Part shown: one piece after another, positions 41,100-51,100 of the stretch
How positions within the stretch are numbered: the stretch's first letter is position 1
How the letters are laid out: every line of letters begins with the position of its first letter
Assembly (NCBI RefSeq): GCF_002368035.1
Contig: NZ_AP018222.1
Coordinates: 5,369,171-5,433,170, forward strand
From: Nostoc linckia NIES-25
Lineage (GTDB): Bacteria > Cyanobacteriota > Cyanobacteriia > Cyanobacteriales > Nostocaceae
Direction: 5' to 3'
DNA length: 64,000 nucleotides
Program-made: the position numbers and the translations under genes
Notes under the pieces: generated by a model
What the model was told of the DNA's origin: nothing
The model's input: the letters and a program-made list of their open reading frames with translations, nothing else
Database searches by the model: none

Positions 41100-42137
41100 T
41101 TAATCTGCGCTTATTCGCCTTTCCACCGCCAAACCGATCGCAATAAATAGCACAGCCAATCCCTGAATCGCGTAAACTACAGTTACTGGCACACCTGCGC
41201 TACGTTGCATGACATTGGCGCCACTGCGAAGTGCAGCAAAAAATAGGGAAGTTAACACTACACCGAAAACACTACCACGGCTTAAAAAAGCGATCGCAAC
41301 TGCATCAAATCCATAACCCGGCGAAACTTGTTCAAATAGCCGAAATTTCAACCCCATCACCTCAGTTCCACCAGCTAACCCAGCCAAACCACCCGCTAAC
41401 GCCATCACCAGCATAATAGTGCGCTGTACGGAAATACCAGCATAACGAGCAGCATTTGGGTTAAATCCCACCGCCGCAATTTGGTATCCTAAAGGCGATC
41501 GCACTAACAATACCCACAATATCCCCGCTGCAATTAACGCCAGCAAAATCCCCGCATGGGCAAGACTCCCCGGTAAAATAATCGGTAACTGAGCAGATTT
41601 AGCAATCAGTGGCGAATAAGGACTAGGTGCTGCTGGTGCTTTCAGAGGATTTTGCACCAAATAGCTAACTAAATTCACTGCAATATAATTCAACAACAAT
41701 GTAGCGATTACCTCATTCACTCCTCGCACTGCTTTGAGATAACCAGGAATCCAACCCCAAACCGCACCCAGGAAAAATCCTGCTAACAACGACAGCGGAA
41801 TGTGAATCAAAGCAGGTAATCCTTGCACATATAACCCAATTAAAGTACTTCCCAAAGCACCTAGATAAATTTGTCCTTCGCCACCGATATTAAATTGACC
41901 GGCACGCAGCGCCACCAATACTCCTAAACCGGCGAATAATAGCGGTGTCATTTTGGTAAGAGTATTGCCTAATCCAAAGTAGGTAGAAAGGGATTCTTGA
42001 AATAAAGTTGTGTATGCGACGATGGGATTTGCCCTAGCGCACAAAATGAGAATTGCACCAACGAGTAGGGCAGATGCGATCGCAATCAATGGCGATAAGA
42101 TTGGTAACAAGCGTTTAACGCGATTCCTATTAATCAT
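41100..42137 (-). CDS. ABC transporter permease (nucleoside/BmpA-associated type)
   Basis: A 345-residue integral membrane protein with about nine to ten helices, of the BPD_transp_2 family. Visible family strings are TPLLFAGLGVLVALRAGQFN, IGGEGQIYLGALGST, VRGVNEVIATLLLNYIAVNL and GYGFDAVAIAFLSRGSVFG. These match permeases (NupP/YufP-like) that pair with BmpA-type lipoproteins to import nucleosides. No ATPase, second permease or binding protein lies beside it, so partners must be elsewhere. A weak hairpin (41080-41099) follows its stop. A decayed copy of its 3' end lies at 39877-39966. Confidence 0.88.
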   Translation of the reverse strand: MINRNRVKRLLPILSPLIAIASALLVGAILILCARANPIVAYTTLFQESLSTYFGLGNTLTKMTPLLFAGLGVLVALRAGQFNIGGEGQIYLGALGSTLIGLYVQGLPALIHIPLSLLAGFFLGAVWGWIPGYLKAVRGVNEVIATLLLNYIAVNLVSYLVQNPLKAPAAPSPYSPLIAKSAQLPIILPGSLAHAGILLALIAAGILWVLLVRSPLGYQIAAVGFNPNAARYAGISVQRTIMLVMALAGGLAGLAGGTEVMGLKFRLFEQVSPGYGFDAVAIAFLSRGSVFGVVLTSLFFAALRSGANVMQRSAGVPVTVVYAIQGLAVLFIAIGLAVERRISAD

Positions 42138-42307
42138 GATGCATGTTTGCCAACCTCATACCTTGACTGAGAACCATTGCAAGATTATCGCGGAGATTTA
42201 AAACTGAAAGTTGAAGCTTAGAGGCTCAAAGTTCGAGTTCAAAACCCCAACGCTCAAACTTATAGCAATTTGCAATTGAATAGACTACATTAGGGGCGCA
42301 CAGATGT

Positions 42308-42490
42308 CATTGGGGTCAACTTAAACTCAAACACTTATCCCACAGGCATTTTACCCCACCCCCAACCCCTCCCCTTGCCAAGGGGAGGGGAGGTTTTGCG
42401 TTAGCAAAGCCGGGGTGGGGTAACGTGGTTCGTGATGGGAAGTGAGCGATAGCATCTGGGCTTGGGTTTCACGCTCAGTTGACACGTATG
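42308..42490. mobile_element. Miniature element, CATTGGGGTCAACTTAA ends, copy B
   Basis: 183 bp. Left end CATTGGGGTCAACTTAAA; right end, reverse complemented, CATACGTGTCAACTGAG. Flanks CACAGATGT (42299-42307) and CACACCTGT (42491-42499), 7 of 9 identical, are inside a TAGGGGCGCACAG...CTGTGCGCCCCTA hairpin. It lies in the 450-base gap between the permease and argC; no gene is in that gap. Confidence 0.85.
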
Positions 42491-42585
42491 CACACCTGTG
42501 CGCCCCTAGAATGATTTGATTTTCTTTCGGTGTATTCCATTCAATTGAAAACCGCTATATTTCCCAATGCCGCAGGCCCTAATCC

Positions 42586-43557
42586 TCACAATCCTAATTC
42601 TTCCGGAAAGCCCAGCATGATATTGAGATTTTGGACTGCGGCGCCGGATGCGCCTTTGCCTAAGTTGTCAAGACGAGCAACTAGCAGCGCTTCTTTGGTA
42701 GCGTCATTGGCGAAGACAAAAATCTGAACAAAGTTAGTGCCGTTCATTGCTTTGGCATCTAGAAACGTTCCGTCTCTGAGAACCGTGGGTTCTTTAAATG
42801 GAGCAACTTGGACAAACTTTTCACTTTGGTAATAGTCAGCGATCGCTTCATAGATTACCTCACCTGATGGCGGATTATCCAAAATCCACAATGGCAAAGG
42901 CACTTGTACTAACATCCCCTGCTCAAAATCGCCCACTGACGGTACAAACAGCGGCGGCGATGCTAATCCAGAAAAGTACTGCATTTCTTTAACGTGTTTA
43001 TGCCCAAACTGCAAACCATAGATGCCATAGGGATAAAGCGATTCTCCCCCGGCTTGCTGTTGGTGGAAAGCATCGTACTTTTGAATCAGATTTTTCCCGC
43101 CACCAGAGTAACCTGACACTGCATTCACGGTGATGGGAAAGTCAGCCTTTAAAATTCCTTTGGCAATCAAGGGACGGATACAAGCCAAAAAACCCGTTGG
43201 ATAACAACCGGGGTTGCTCACAAACTGGGCGCTGGCGATTTTTTCTCGCTGTCCTGGATTTAGTTCCGGAAAGCCATATACCCAACCCTGTGCTGTGCGA
43301 TAGGCAGTACTGGCATCAAGAATTTTAACGCTAGCATTAGTAACTAAGCTCACAGCTTCGCGGGCGGCGTCATCAGGCAGGCAGAGAATGACAACATCCA
43401 CACCATTAAGTAGTTTAGCTCGCTCAGTTGCATCTTTTCGTTTAGATGCCTCAATGCTAACTATCTCGATGTCATCCCGTTGGTTGAGGCGTGAGTAAAT
43501 TTGTAAGCCTGTGGTTCCTGATTCTCCATCAATGAAAATCTTCGGTTTAGTAGTCAT
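42586..43557 (-). CDS. argC: N-acetyl-gamma-glutamyl-phosphate reductase
   Basis: A 323-residue protein matching the short (type 2) ArgC branch. The N-terminus KIFIDGESGTTGLQIYSRL is the NADP-binding loop, and FVSNPGCYPTGFLA carries the active-site Cys. GYSGGGKNLIQKYD follows. It reduces N-acetyl-glutamyl-5-phosphate to the semialdehyde in arginine and ornithine synthesis, in the cytoplasm. It is not clustered with other arg genes. Arginine is the presumed precursor of the szn-like pathway 21 kb away, but the distance gives no evidence of a link. Confidence 0.94.
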   Translation of the reverse strand: MTTKPKIFIDGESGTTGLQIYSRLNQRDDIEIVSIEASKRKDATERAKLLNGVDVVILCLPDDAAREAVSLVTNASVKILDASTAYRTAQGWVYGFPELNPGQREKIASAQFVSNPGCYPTGFLACIRPLIAKGILKADFPITVNAVSGYSGGGKNLIQKYDAFHQQQAGGESLYPYGIYGLQFGHKHVKEMQYFSGLASPPLFVPSVGDFEQGMLVQVPLPLWILDNPPSGEVIYEAIADYYQSEKFVQVAPFKEPTVLRDGTFLDAKAMNGTNFVQIFVFANDATKEALLVARLDNLGKGASGAAVQNLNIMLGFPEELGL

Positions 43558-44100
43558 GCGATCGCAATCTTAACTTTATATATTAAGTGGTATTTTAAAA
43601 CACTTATAGTAATCCGCTTTGATTTTTGAACTTAGTTGGCTTCGGAGGTAATAGGCAACAGGAAAGAAAATTTTTTGAGTTGAAGGCGAATTCTATCAAA
43701 AATCAGATGGGAGTGCTATAGCAGTTATTAAATTTTAAGACGGGAATTTAGACCAAAATCAAACTTACCATGCAATCGGGAAAGTCTGATTTCCAACTAT
43801 TTACTCTTCATTTTTTCAACAATCTTTAAAAGGCTTTAAATCTCTCTTGCTCTTTCCATAACTTTGCATCATTGCAATTTAGAGTATTTATTCCTAGTTA
43901 ATTGGGCGTAAATAGCCAAAAATATTGCAGACAAATAACTTGGATTTTTTTGAGAAAAATATTTTCTGATTGTGATTTAAGTGCAGCATCTGGGAACAAT
44001 TTATGGGATTCAGGTTTTTGCTTAGTACTTAGCACTTACTAAGTGCCTAAAAAGTACATAAACCTGTTGAAAATGCTGCCCATATTTTTGCAATTTAAAA
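43558..44100. other. AT-rich intergenic region
   Basis: Separates divergent argC and the MFS gene. AGTACTTAGCACTTACTAAG (about 44023-44042) contains a short inverted repeat. No gene or clear promoter. Confidence 0.45.
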
Positions 44101-45363
44101 ATGCTCAATTCTGAAACTCAAAAAGACCTTCGTTATAATTTTGCTGTTAATGTTGTTGAAAGTGGATTTTTTGGATTAGGAAGCGGTTTTGCTTCGTATA
44201 TCACGATTATTCCTCTATTTGTTAGTAGTTTTACCAATTCTGCATTGCTCATCGGTTTGATACCGGCTATTCCCCGTTTAGGTTACCAATTACCTCAGCT
44301 ATTAACCGCTGACAAAGTAGCTCGACTACAATATTACAAATCGACTGTAATGCTGTTAACAATTCACCAGAAACTTCCTTTTCTGGGATTAGCACTGGTG
44401 GCTTTGTTAGACTTGAAACTCAATAACCAAACTATCTTAGAACTAACATTTGCCGTACTCATTTGGCAGGGACTAGGCAGCGGATTTAGTTCTATTCCTT
44501 GGCAGAGCATGGTTGCTAAAATTGTTCCCTCTGGAAAGCTTGGTATTTTTCACGGTTCCTTAACTGCGTCTGCTAATCTGATGAGCGTTTGTGGTGCTGT
44601 GATAGCTGGTTTATTGCTTAAGCAAATTGCCCAACCATTTAATTTTGCTCTGTGTTTTTTGTGTGCGAGTTTGGCAATGGCTCTATCTTGGTTTTTTATG
44701 TCGAGGACGCGAGAGCCGATAAGTAACTCATTATCTCCCATTGAGAGTAAACGTGAATTTTGGGACAGTCTTAGTGCGATTCTCCGAAGGGATAGGAATT
44801 TCCGTTACTTTACGATCGCACGTCTGATTTCACAGTTAGCACTGATGCCACTTCCCTTCTATACACTCTATGCCATACATCAATATGGGATGGGAGAAGA
44901 ATCTGTTGGGTTCATCACTGCTTTACTGATGCTCACGCAAACTATTTCTGGGTTGGTTTTGGGTTGGATGGGCGATCGCTGGGGTAACAAGTTAGCTTTG
45001 GAGGCTGGTTGTATTGCCTGTGCTATCAGTTCGGCTCTAGCTGGGCTAGCACCAAATATAAACTGGTTTTACTTGGTGTTTATAGGAGCAGGAATAGGTG
45101 CGATCGCTCTGCAAAATATTGCTGCGATAATGACTTTGGAGTTTGGTAACAAGCACCAACGACCAGCCTATATTGGTCTGGGTAATACCCTTGTCGCTCC
45201 TGCCACCATCATTGCTCCCATACTAGGCGGATGGATAGCGGACAATATTAACTATCAAACTACCTTCTGGGTGGCAGCTGTCGGTGGATTACTTACAGCA
45301 CTACTTTTGCACCTAGAAGTACGCGATCCACGCTATGTGGAAGAAAATTTGAGTAATGATTAA
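44101..45363 (+). CDS. MFS transporter
   Basis: A 420-residue protein with about 12 hydrophobic segments split by a hydrophilic central loop (about residues 200-225). The segment LVLGWMGDRWGNKLALEAGC is the MFS motif A (GxxxDRxG) in its second-half form. The N-terminal half (LGSGFASYITIIPLFVSSFT) resembles cyanobacterial MFS exporters of unknown substrate. No regulator or enzyme gene is linked. Confidence 0.85.
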   Translation: MLNSETQKDLRYNFAVNVVESGFFGLGSGFASYITIIPLFVSSFTNSALLIGLIPAIPRLGYQLPQLLTADKVARLQYYKSTVMLLTIHQKLPFLGLALVALLDLKLNNQTILELTFAVLIWQGLGSGFSSIPWQSMVAKIVPSGKLGIFHGSLTASANLMSVCGAVIAGLLLKQIAQPFNFALCFLCASLAMALSWFFMSRTREPISNSLSPIESKREFWDSLSAILRRDRNFRYFTIARLISQLALMPLPFYTLYAIHQYGMGEESVGFITALLMLTQTISGLVLGWMGDRWGNKLALEAGCIACAISSALAGLAPNINWFYLVFIGAGIGAIALQNIAAIMTLEFGNKHQRPAYIGLGNTLVAPATIIAPILGGWIADNINYQTTFWVAAVGGLLTALLLHLEVRDPRYVEENLSND

Positions 45364-45382
45364 GTGATGGAGGGAATAGGCA

Positions 45383-45476
45383 ATAAACCTCTTGCAATCA
45401 ATTGCTTTTTGCACTTTTGTGGGAAAAGGGAAAATACCAAACCTTTCCCCTTTTCCCGACTTCTGCAAGAAGTCTA
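45383..45476. repeat. Inverted-repeat remnant with AAACCTCTTGCA ends
   Basis: TAAACCTCTTGCA at the left and TGCAAGAAGTCTA at the right, around a GGGAAAAGGGAAAA / TTTCCCCTTTTCCC palindromic core. It may stop transcription between the convergent MFS and glpK genes. Confidence 0.5.
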
Positions 45477-45480
45477 ATAT

Positions 45481-46989
45481 CTAATCCATCCAACCGAGAG
45501 TGCGTTTAACCGCCTTTTGCCAAGTAGCAAAATTCGATAAATTGCTCTTTGGCTCGAATACGCACTCGATCTGCCGTTGCTGCACCAATGCTTCATAGTT
45601 CTGCCAAAATCCCACGGCTAAACCTGCTGCGAATGCTGCACCCTGAACGGTAGTATCGCGCATTATCGGACGTTCGACTGGAATACCTAAAACATCAGCT
45701 TGAAATTGCATCAAAAAATTGTTCTCGCAAGCACCACCATCTACAATTAATCGCCCAACTGGCGTACTACTAGATGCATTTATCGCCTGCACTACTTCCA
45801 CAACTTGGTAAGCGATCGCCTCTAACACGGCGCGTACTAAATGCTCTGGTTGTGCGCTGGCGGTAATACCGAAAAATGCTCCCCTGGCGCTCATATCCCA
45901 GTAGGGTGCGCCCAGTCCGCTAAATGCAGGTACAAAATATACGCCGCCATTATCTGTAACTCGATTTGCCATTGCTTCAGTTTCTGCCGCAGTTTTAATC
46001 AGCTTCAAGCTATCTCGCAACCATTGGATACAAGCACCACTAGTAAACATACTGCCTTCTAAGGCATAGCCGACATCCAAAACACCGCTGGGATTCCTTT
46101 GCGTCCATGCCACTGTGGAAATGAGTTTTTCGGGGGAGCGCACAATTTGAGAGCCAGTGTGAGCTACCAAAAAGCTACCAGTACCGTAGGTACATTTCAT
46201 CAAACCAGGGCGATGGCAGCCATGACCAAACAAAGCAGCTTGTTGATCCCCGAAAATGGCACTAATGGGAATTTCCGCACCCAATAAGGTAGCATCTGTA
46301 ACTCCAAATACCCCTAAACTAGGTTGAATTTGGGGCAAAATTTCAGCCGGAATCTGGAACAACTTTAAGAGAACTTCATCCCACTCACAGGTTTTGAGAT
46401 TCATTAACATTGTGCGACTGGCGTTGCTGTGGTCAGTAGCGTGGACTTTTCCACCTGTAAGTTTCCATAGCACCCAAGTATCAATAGTTCCTGCTAAGAC
46501 ATTGCTCAGATCCACATCTGTAAACTTGTCTAATAGCCATCTGAGTTTAGTGGCTGAAAAGTAGGCATCGATAATTAATCCGGTGCGATCGTAAATTTCT
46601 GGGGCATAGCCTTCATGTTGTAACTTCTGACACAATGGTGCAGTGCGCCGATCTTGCCAAACGATCGCTTTATGGAGTGGTTTCCCTGTAGTTTTGTCCC
46701 AAATTAAACAGGTTTCACGTTGCACAGTCAATCCCAACGCTGCGATCGCCGATGGGGGAATTTTGGCATTGGCGATCGCCGTTTCCATCACCCAGCAGGT
46801 ATCTTGCCAGATTTGTTCGGGATCGTGTTCTAGCCATCCTGGCTGTGGATAACACTGAGTCAATTCTTTGTATGCCTGCCCGACAATTTTACCTTCTGCG
46901 TTAAACACAAAAGCGCGGTTGCCGGTAGTACCTAAGTCTAGTGCCAAGATGTAGCCCGATGATGGAGTTGTGCTGCCAACTGTGTCCAT
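45481..46989 (-). CDS. glpK: Glycerol kinase
   Basis: About 502 residues from ATG 46989; an in-frame TTG at 47019 would add ten. FGGY-family features: LALDLGTTGNRAFVFNAEGK (ATP-binding start), WQDRRTAPLCQ, IFGDQQAALFGHG, KCTYGTGSFLVAHTG and GGVYFVPAFSGLGAPYWDMS near the C-terminal FGGY region. It phosphorylates glycerol to sn-glycerol-3-phosphate. Length equals that of the family. No glpF or glpD is adjacent. Confidence 0.94.
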   Translation of the reverse strand: MDTVGSTTPSSGYILALDLGTTGNRAFVFNAEGKIVGQAYKELTQCYPQPGWLEHDPEQIWQDTCWVMETAIANAKIPPSAIAALGLTVQRETCLIWDKTTGKPLHKAIVWQDRRTAPLCQKLQHEGYAPEIYDRTGLIIDAYFSATKLRWLLDKFTDVDLSNVLAGTIDTWVLWKLTGGKVHATDHSNASRTMLMNLKTCEWDEVLLKLFQIPAEILPQIQPSLGVFGVTDATLLGAEIPISAIFGDQQAALFGHGCHRPGLMKCTYGTGSFLVAHTGSQIVRSPEKLISTVAWTQRNPSGVLDVGYALEGSMFTSGACIQWLRDSLKLIKTAAETEAMANRVTDNGGVYFVPAFSGLGAPYWDMSARGAFFGITASAQPEHLVRAVLEAIAYQVVEVVQAINASSSTPVGRLIVDGGACENNFLMQFQADVLGIPVERPIMRDTTVQGAAFAAGLAVGFWQNYEALVQQRQIECVFEPKSNLSNFATWQKAVKRTLGWMD

Positions 46990-47116
46990 AGTCGAAAAAT
47001 GCGATCGTGATTTTATCAATATCCGTCAAATCAGATATAGTTGTAAATTATCTAGACAAACGATAAGCTTCCCTAACGCGGAATGCCTCATGCGCCATTT
47101 CGCCATAAGTTAAGAA

Positions 47117-47150
47117 CCCCACTCCTAAGAATTTGCTTTTAGAAGTGGGG
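47117..47150 (-). terminator. Hairpin terminator after the RTX gene
   Basis: CCCCACTCCTAAGAATTTGC then TTTTAGAAGTGGGG: a CCCCACT/AGTGGGG stem with further pairing inside, 28 bases after the stop of the minus-strand RTX gene, followed by TTCTTAAC. The T-run is short, so termination may be partial. Confidence 0.6.
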
Positions 47151-47177
47151 CTGTTAAGGAATTTTGCAAGAACTCTA

Positions 47178-47858
47178 TTAAGCGATAATATCGCTTGCCA
47201 CTAGTAGTAGCGAGCCTTCAAGTTTAATCTCGAAATTAGCCGCTAGATTACTATCAGTGTTACCTTGGAGAATACCTCCAGAATAACGGATCTGACCTGC
47301 TGCGGTGAATGCGCGACTTCCAATGTAAGTGAAAGCTTGGTCGCCCCCTATAGTAGTGTTAGCGTCTATGTTAGATAGATCGATTGTGTCACCGAGTAAG
47401 TTACCGTTTCCCACAAAGTCTTTGATAATATCTCGTGACAAACCAAGTTTACTATCTGAAACTGAAAAATACTGGAAAGCATCGTTGCCAGCACCCCCAG
47501 TGAGGTTATCAGTGCCAGGACCCCCAATGAGTTCATCATTGCCACCATAGCCATAGAGAGTATCGTTGCCACCACAGCCATAGAGGGAATCGGTGCCGTC
47601 CCTCCCAGCGAGGATATCGTTACCACCAACGCCGTCAAAGGTATCATCGCCTATGAGGACATTACTGTAAAAACCGCCAACTATGAAATCGTTGCCAGCA
47701 CCTCCGAAGAGAATATAGTTACTAAAAGTATCTTGCCCAATGATAACGTCGTCACCGTCAAATCCGTTGATGGTAACTAGCCTAAAGTCAAGATAGTTGA
47801 AAGAGCGATTGTAGTCAATCAAAGTGTCAGAGCCATTCGTACCGTTATAAATAACCAT
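47178..47858 (-). CDS. RTX (haemolysin-type) calcium-binding protein, short
   Basis: A 226-residue acidic protein. Residues about 1-130 contain RTX nonapeptides (GGAGNDFIVGG, GGNDILAGRDG, GGNDTLYGYGG, GGPGTDNLTGG). The C-terminal ~95 residues, from AFQYFSVSDSKLGLSRDIIK to GGDQAFTYIGSRAFTAAGQI, match the M10 serralysin C-terminal-type domain often found after RTX repeats in cyanobacteria, which is linked to type I secretion. No protease domain. Shares the RTX fold with 22378-24975 but is not its duplicate. Confidence 0.85.
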   Translation of the reverse strand: MVIYNGTNGSDTLIDYNRSFNYLDFRLVTINGFDGDDVIIGQDTFSNYILFGGAGNDFIVGGFYSNVLIGDDTFDGVGGNDILAGRDGTDSLYGCGGNDTLYGYGGNDELIGGPGTDNLTGGAGNDAFQYFSVSDSKLGLSRDIIKDFVGNGNLLGDTIDLSNIDANTTIGGDQAFTYIGSRAFTAAGQIRYSGGILQGNTDSNLAANFEIKLEGSLLLVASDIIA

Positions 47859-48117
47859 TAATGTGTTTATCCTTAACTTAAAGGATAAAAAATTACTTCA
47901 TCGATAATTCACAGAATAAAAGAAACACAGAAATTAGTCCTTCAGGTTTCATGTAAACTCAAATGCAACTTTTAGTATCAATATCGGCGCGAGCGTATAT
48001 ATAAAATTGCATAAAACTGTATTGCTTTTTATACTCATCTATGCAAAGTTGTAATTTATTCCTGTAGGCTTCAAACTAAATATCATTTACTACAACTGAT
48101 ACCCACGAGTAAAAACT

Positions 48118-51100
48118 ATGAGCAAGCAATTTTATTGCAATTGGTGGTGGCGCTTAGGAATATTGCTGAGTTTTACTTTCGCAACAAATGTTAAAGCCAT
48201 AGCGCAAATCACAAGCGATCGAACATTAGGAACACAAGTTATAGATGTTGACTTAGATTCTTATATTTCAGGTGGTACAACAGTTGGCAACACAAATCTA
48301 TTCCACAGCTTCAGCAGTTTTAGTATTCCTAATGGTGGTAGCGGAATTTTTCTCAACGATTCGATTATTACCAATATCTTGGCGCGAGTAACTGGAGGAA
48401 CAGCCTCTAATATTCAAGGATTGATTCGCGCTCAAGGCACTGCTAATTTATTTTTGATGAATCCCAATGGTATTATTTTTGGTAAAAATTCTCAGTTAAA
48501 TATTGGTGGTTCCTTCGTAGCAACTACAGCTAATGCAATTCAATTTCCTGGCGGTGCAGAATTTTCTTCAACTTCATCAGTTACACCAGAAAATACTTTA
48601 CTTAGTGTTAATCCAACAGCATTTTTATTTAATCAAATTGCTGCTCAAGGTACAAATTCAATAGAAAATCGTGCAACTTTGGCAGTTCCTAATAATAAAA
48701 GTTTAATATTACTTGGTGGTCGCATTTCACCTACAGCTGAATCTACAGGGCAAATCTTCATGGATAGAGGGCGGGTTTATGCACCAGATGGCAGAATAGA
48801 AATTGGTGGTTTAACTGCACCTGGAACAGTAGGACTTAATGTTGATGGTGACAATTTGCGCCTAAATTTTCCTGAGAATGTGGCAAGAGTAAATGCTTCA
48901 TTAGTGAATCAATCTGCTGCTGCTGCGTTCGGTGCAAGTGGCGGCGATATTGTAGTTAATGTTAACGATTTTAATTTACTAAATTCCAGTAATTTGTATA
49001 CAGGTATAGTTATTAATCAAGGAATTCCATCAGTCCAACTAGGTGATATCTCAATCAATGCAACTGGAATTGTAACTATAGCTGACCAAAGTTTTATCGG
49101 GAATGTTGCTGTAGAACCTGGAAATAGTGGAAATATTAACGTTGTTGCTGAATCGCTGAAAATAATCGATGGTAGTGGAATTCAAGCAACTGCCACGCAG
49201 GGGAATTCAGGTGTGGTTAATATCAAAGTTAACGATACAGTTTCTCTATCAGGAAGAAAAGGTATTCTTCCTGATGAAAGAATAAGTCCTAGTGTAATTA
49301 TAAGTAATGTTCAACCAAGAGATTCTTCTACATCTGGAGGAAAACTTATTCTAGGGCCATCAACCCGTGGAAAAAGTGGTGGTATTAATATCCAGGCGCG
49401 AAATCTTTTACTGACAGATGATGCTTTGATCAGTGCTACTAATTTTTTGGCAGATGATTCTGGAGATATTAAAATTCAAGCTGATAATTCAATTATTTTA
49501 ACCGATTCAACGTCTATCATTTCAAGCAGTAATGGAAAAGGAAATGCAGGTAATTTATCAATTACTACCAATCGTTTGAATCTGGAAAATAATTCTCAGC
49601 TATCTACTAATACCCTTGGCAGTGGTAATGCTGGGAATATTAATATTACAGCTAGAGATATTAGTGTAGATAAATCTTTGATATTTGCATCTGCAAATTC
49701 TTTTCCAGGAGTTATTTCTAATGTTGGTAATGGCGGAGATGTAAATATCCAAACCGAAAAGATTACTTTAACAAATACTGGATCTGTATCTTCTACTTCT
49801 GGAGAACCAGAACTAGGTGAAACAATTGGGCGTGGAGGAAACATCAATATTAGAGCTACTGATTCAATAGAAATCGATTCTAAAGGTTCAACAGATATCC
49901 TTACTGGTATTTTTACCAGAACTTTTAGCAGTAATCGTGCTGGTGATATAAAACTAGAAACTAAAAATCTCCTTGTAAAAGATGGTGGTACTATCAGGGC
50001 AGAAGCAGGTAACAATTTAGGAGGCAATGCAGGTAATATTACTATCAATGCATCAGATTCTATTGATTTGATTAGTTCAAACCGTAATTTTCCTAGCTTG
50101 CTCACTACGGGAGTTTATCCTTTCAAAGATAATATAGTTCCTGTAGGCAATGGCAGCGATATAACAATTAATACTAAACGTTTGCAGTTAACAAACTCAG
50201 CTATAAGCGCTGCAACTTACGGCAAGGGAAATGCTGGTGATATCTCTATTTTGAGCAATGATGCGGTTATTGTTGACAACGGTACAATTAACAGTCGTGT
50301 AGGAGCTGGTGGAGTCGGTAATGCTGGAGATATTAAAATTCAGACACGAAGGCTGACTTTAACTAATGGTGGTGGAATTGATACTGCAATTACTGAAGCA
50401 GAGAGTGATTTACCTGCTGGACAAGGTAGAGGTGGAAATATTCGCATCGATGCTGCTGATGCAGTGACTATATCGGGAACTGATGCAAATGGATATTCAA
50501 GCGCAATCTTAACTGAAACCCAAAGAGGGGCGTTTGGTCAAGGGGGAGATATTATAGTCAACACAGATTATTTCTTGGCAGCAAACGAAGGCACTGTATC
50601 TGCATTAACAGAGAATTCTAGCAACGGAGGTAATATTACAATTAATGCTCGTGTATTTGAGGCATCTAATGGTGGATTTATAACTACAGGAACTTCCGGT
50701 AGTGGTAAATCTGGTGATATTACTATTAATGCCGCAGACAGTATCGCTATCTCTACAAACTTAGATACTGTTACTGGCTTATTTGCAGGTACTAGCTCTG
50801 CTGGAAACGGTGGAAGAATATCTATATCTACAACTAACTTTAATTTATTTACAAGTGATTTAAAGTTGCCTAATAATCTCGCTGTAGTTTCTACACGCAG
50901 TCGGGGACAAGGTATTGCAGGCGATATCAATATTACTGCCAAGGAAAATTTTAATGCGAGTAATGGTCTTATCAACGCCCGCTCTGAACAAGCAGGTGGT
51001 GGTAATGTTGATGTCACTGCGAGAAATATTAACCTGCGAAATAACAGCACTATCCGCACCGATTTATCTAGTGGTAGCGGTAGAGGCGGTAATATTTTCC

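Noticed and set aside
42586..43557. argC as a pathway gene of the szn-like cluster (arginine supply)
   Set aside because: 21 kb away with unrelated genes and repeats between; it is the normal housekeeping gene.
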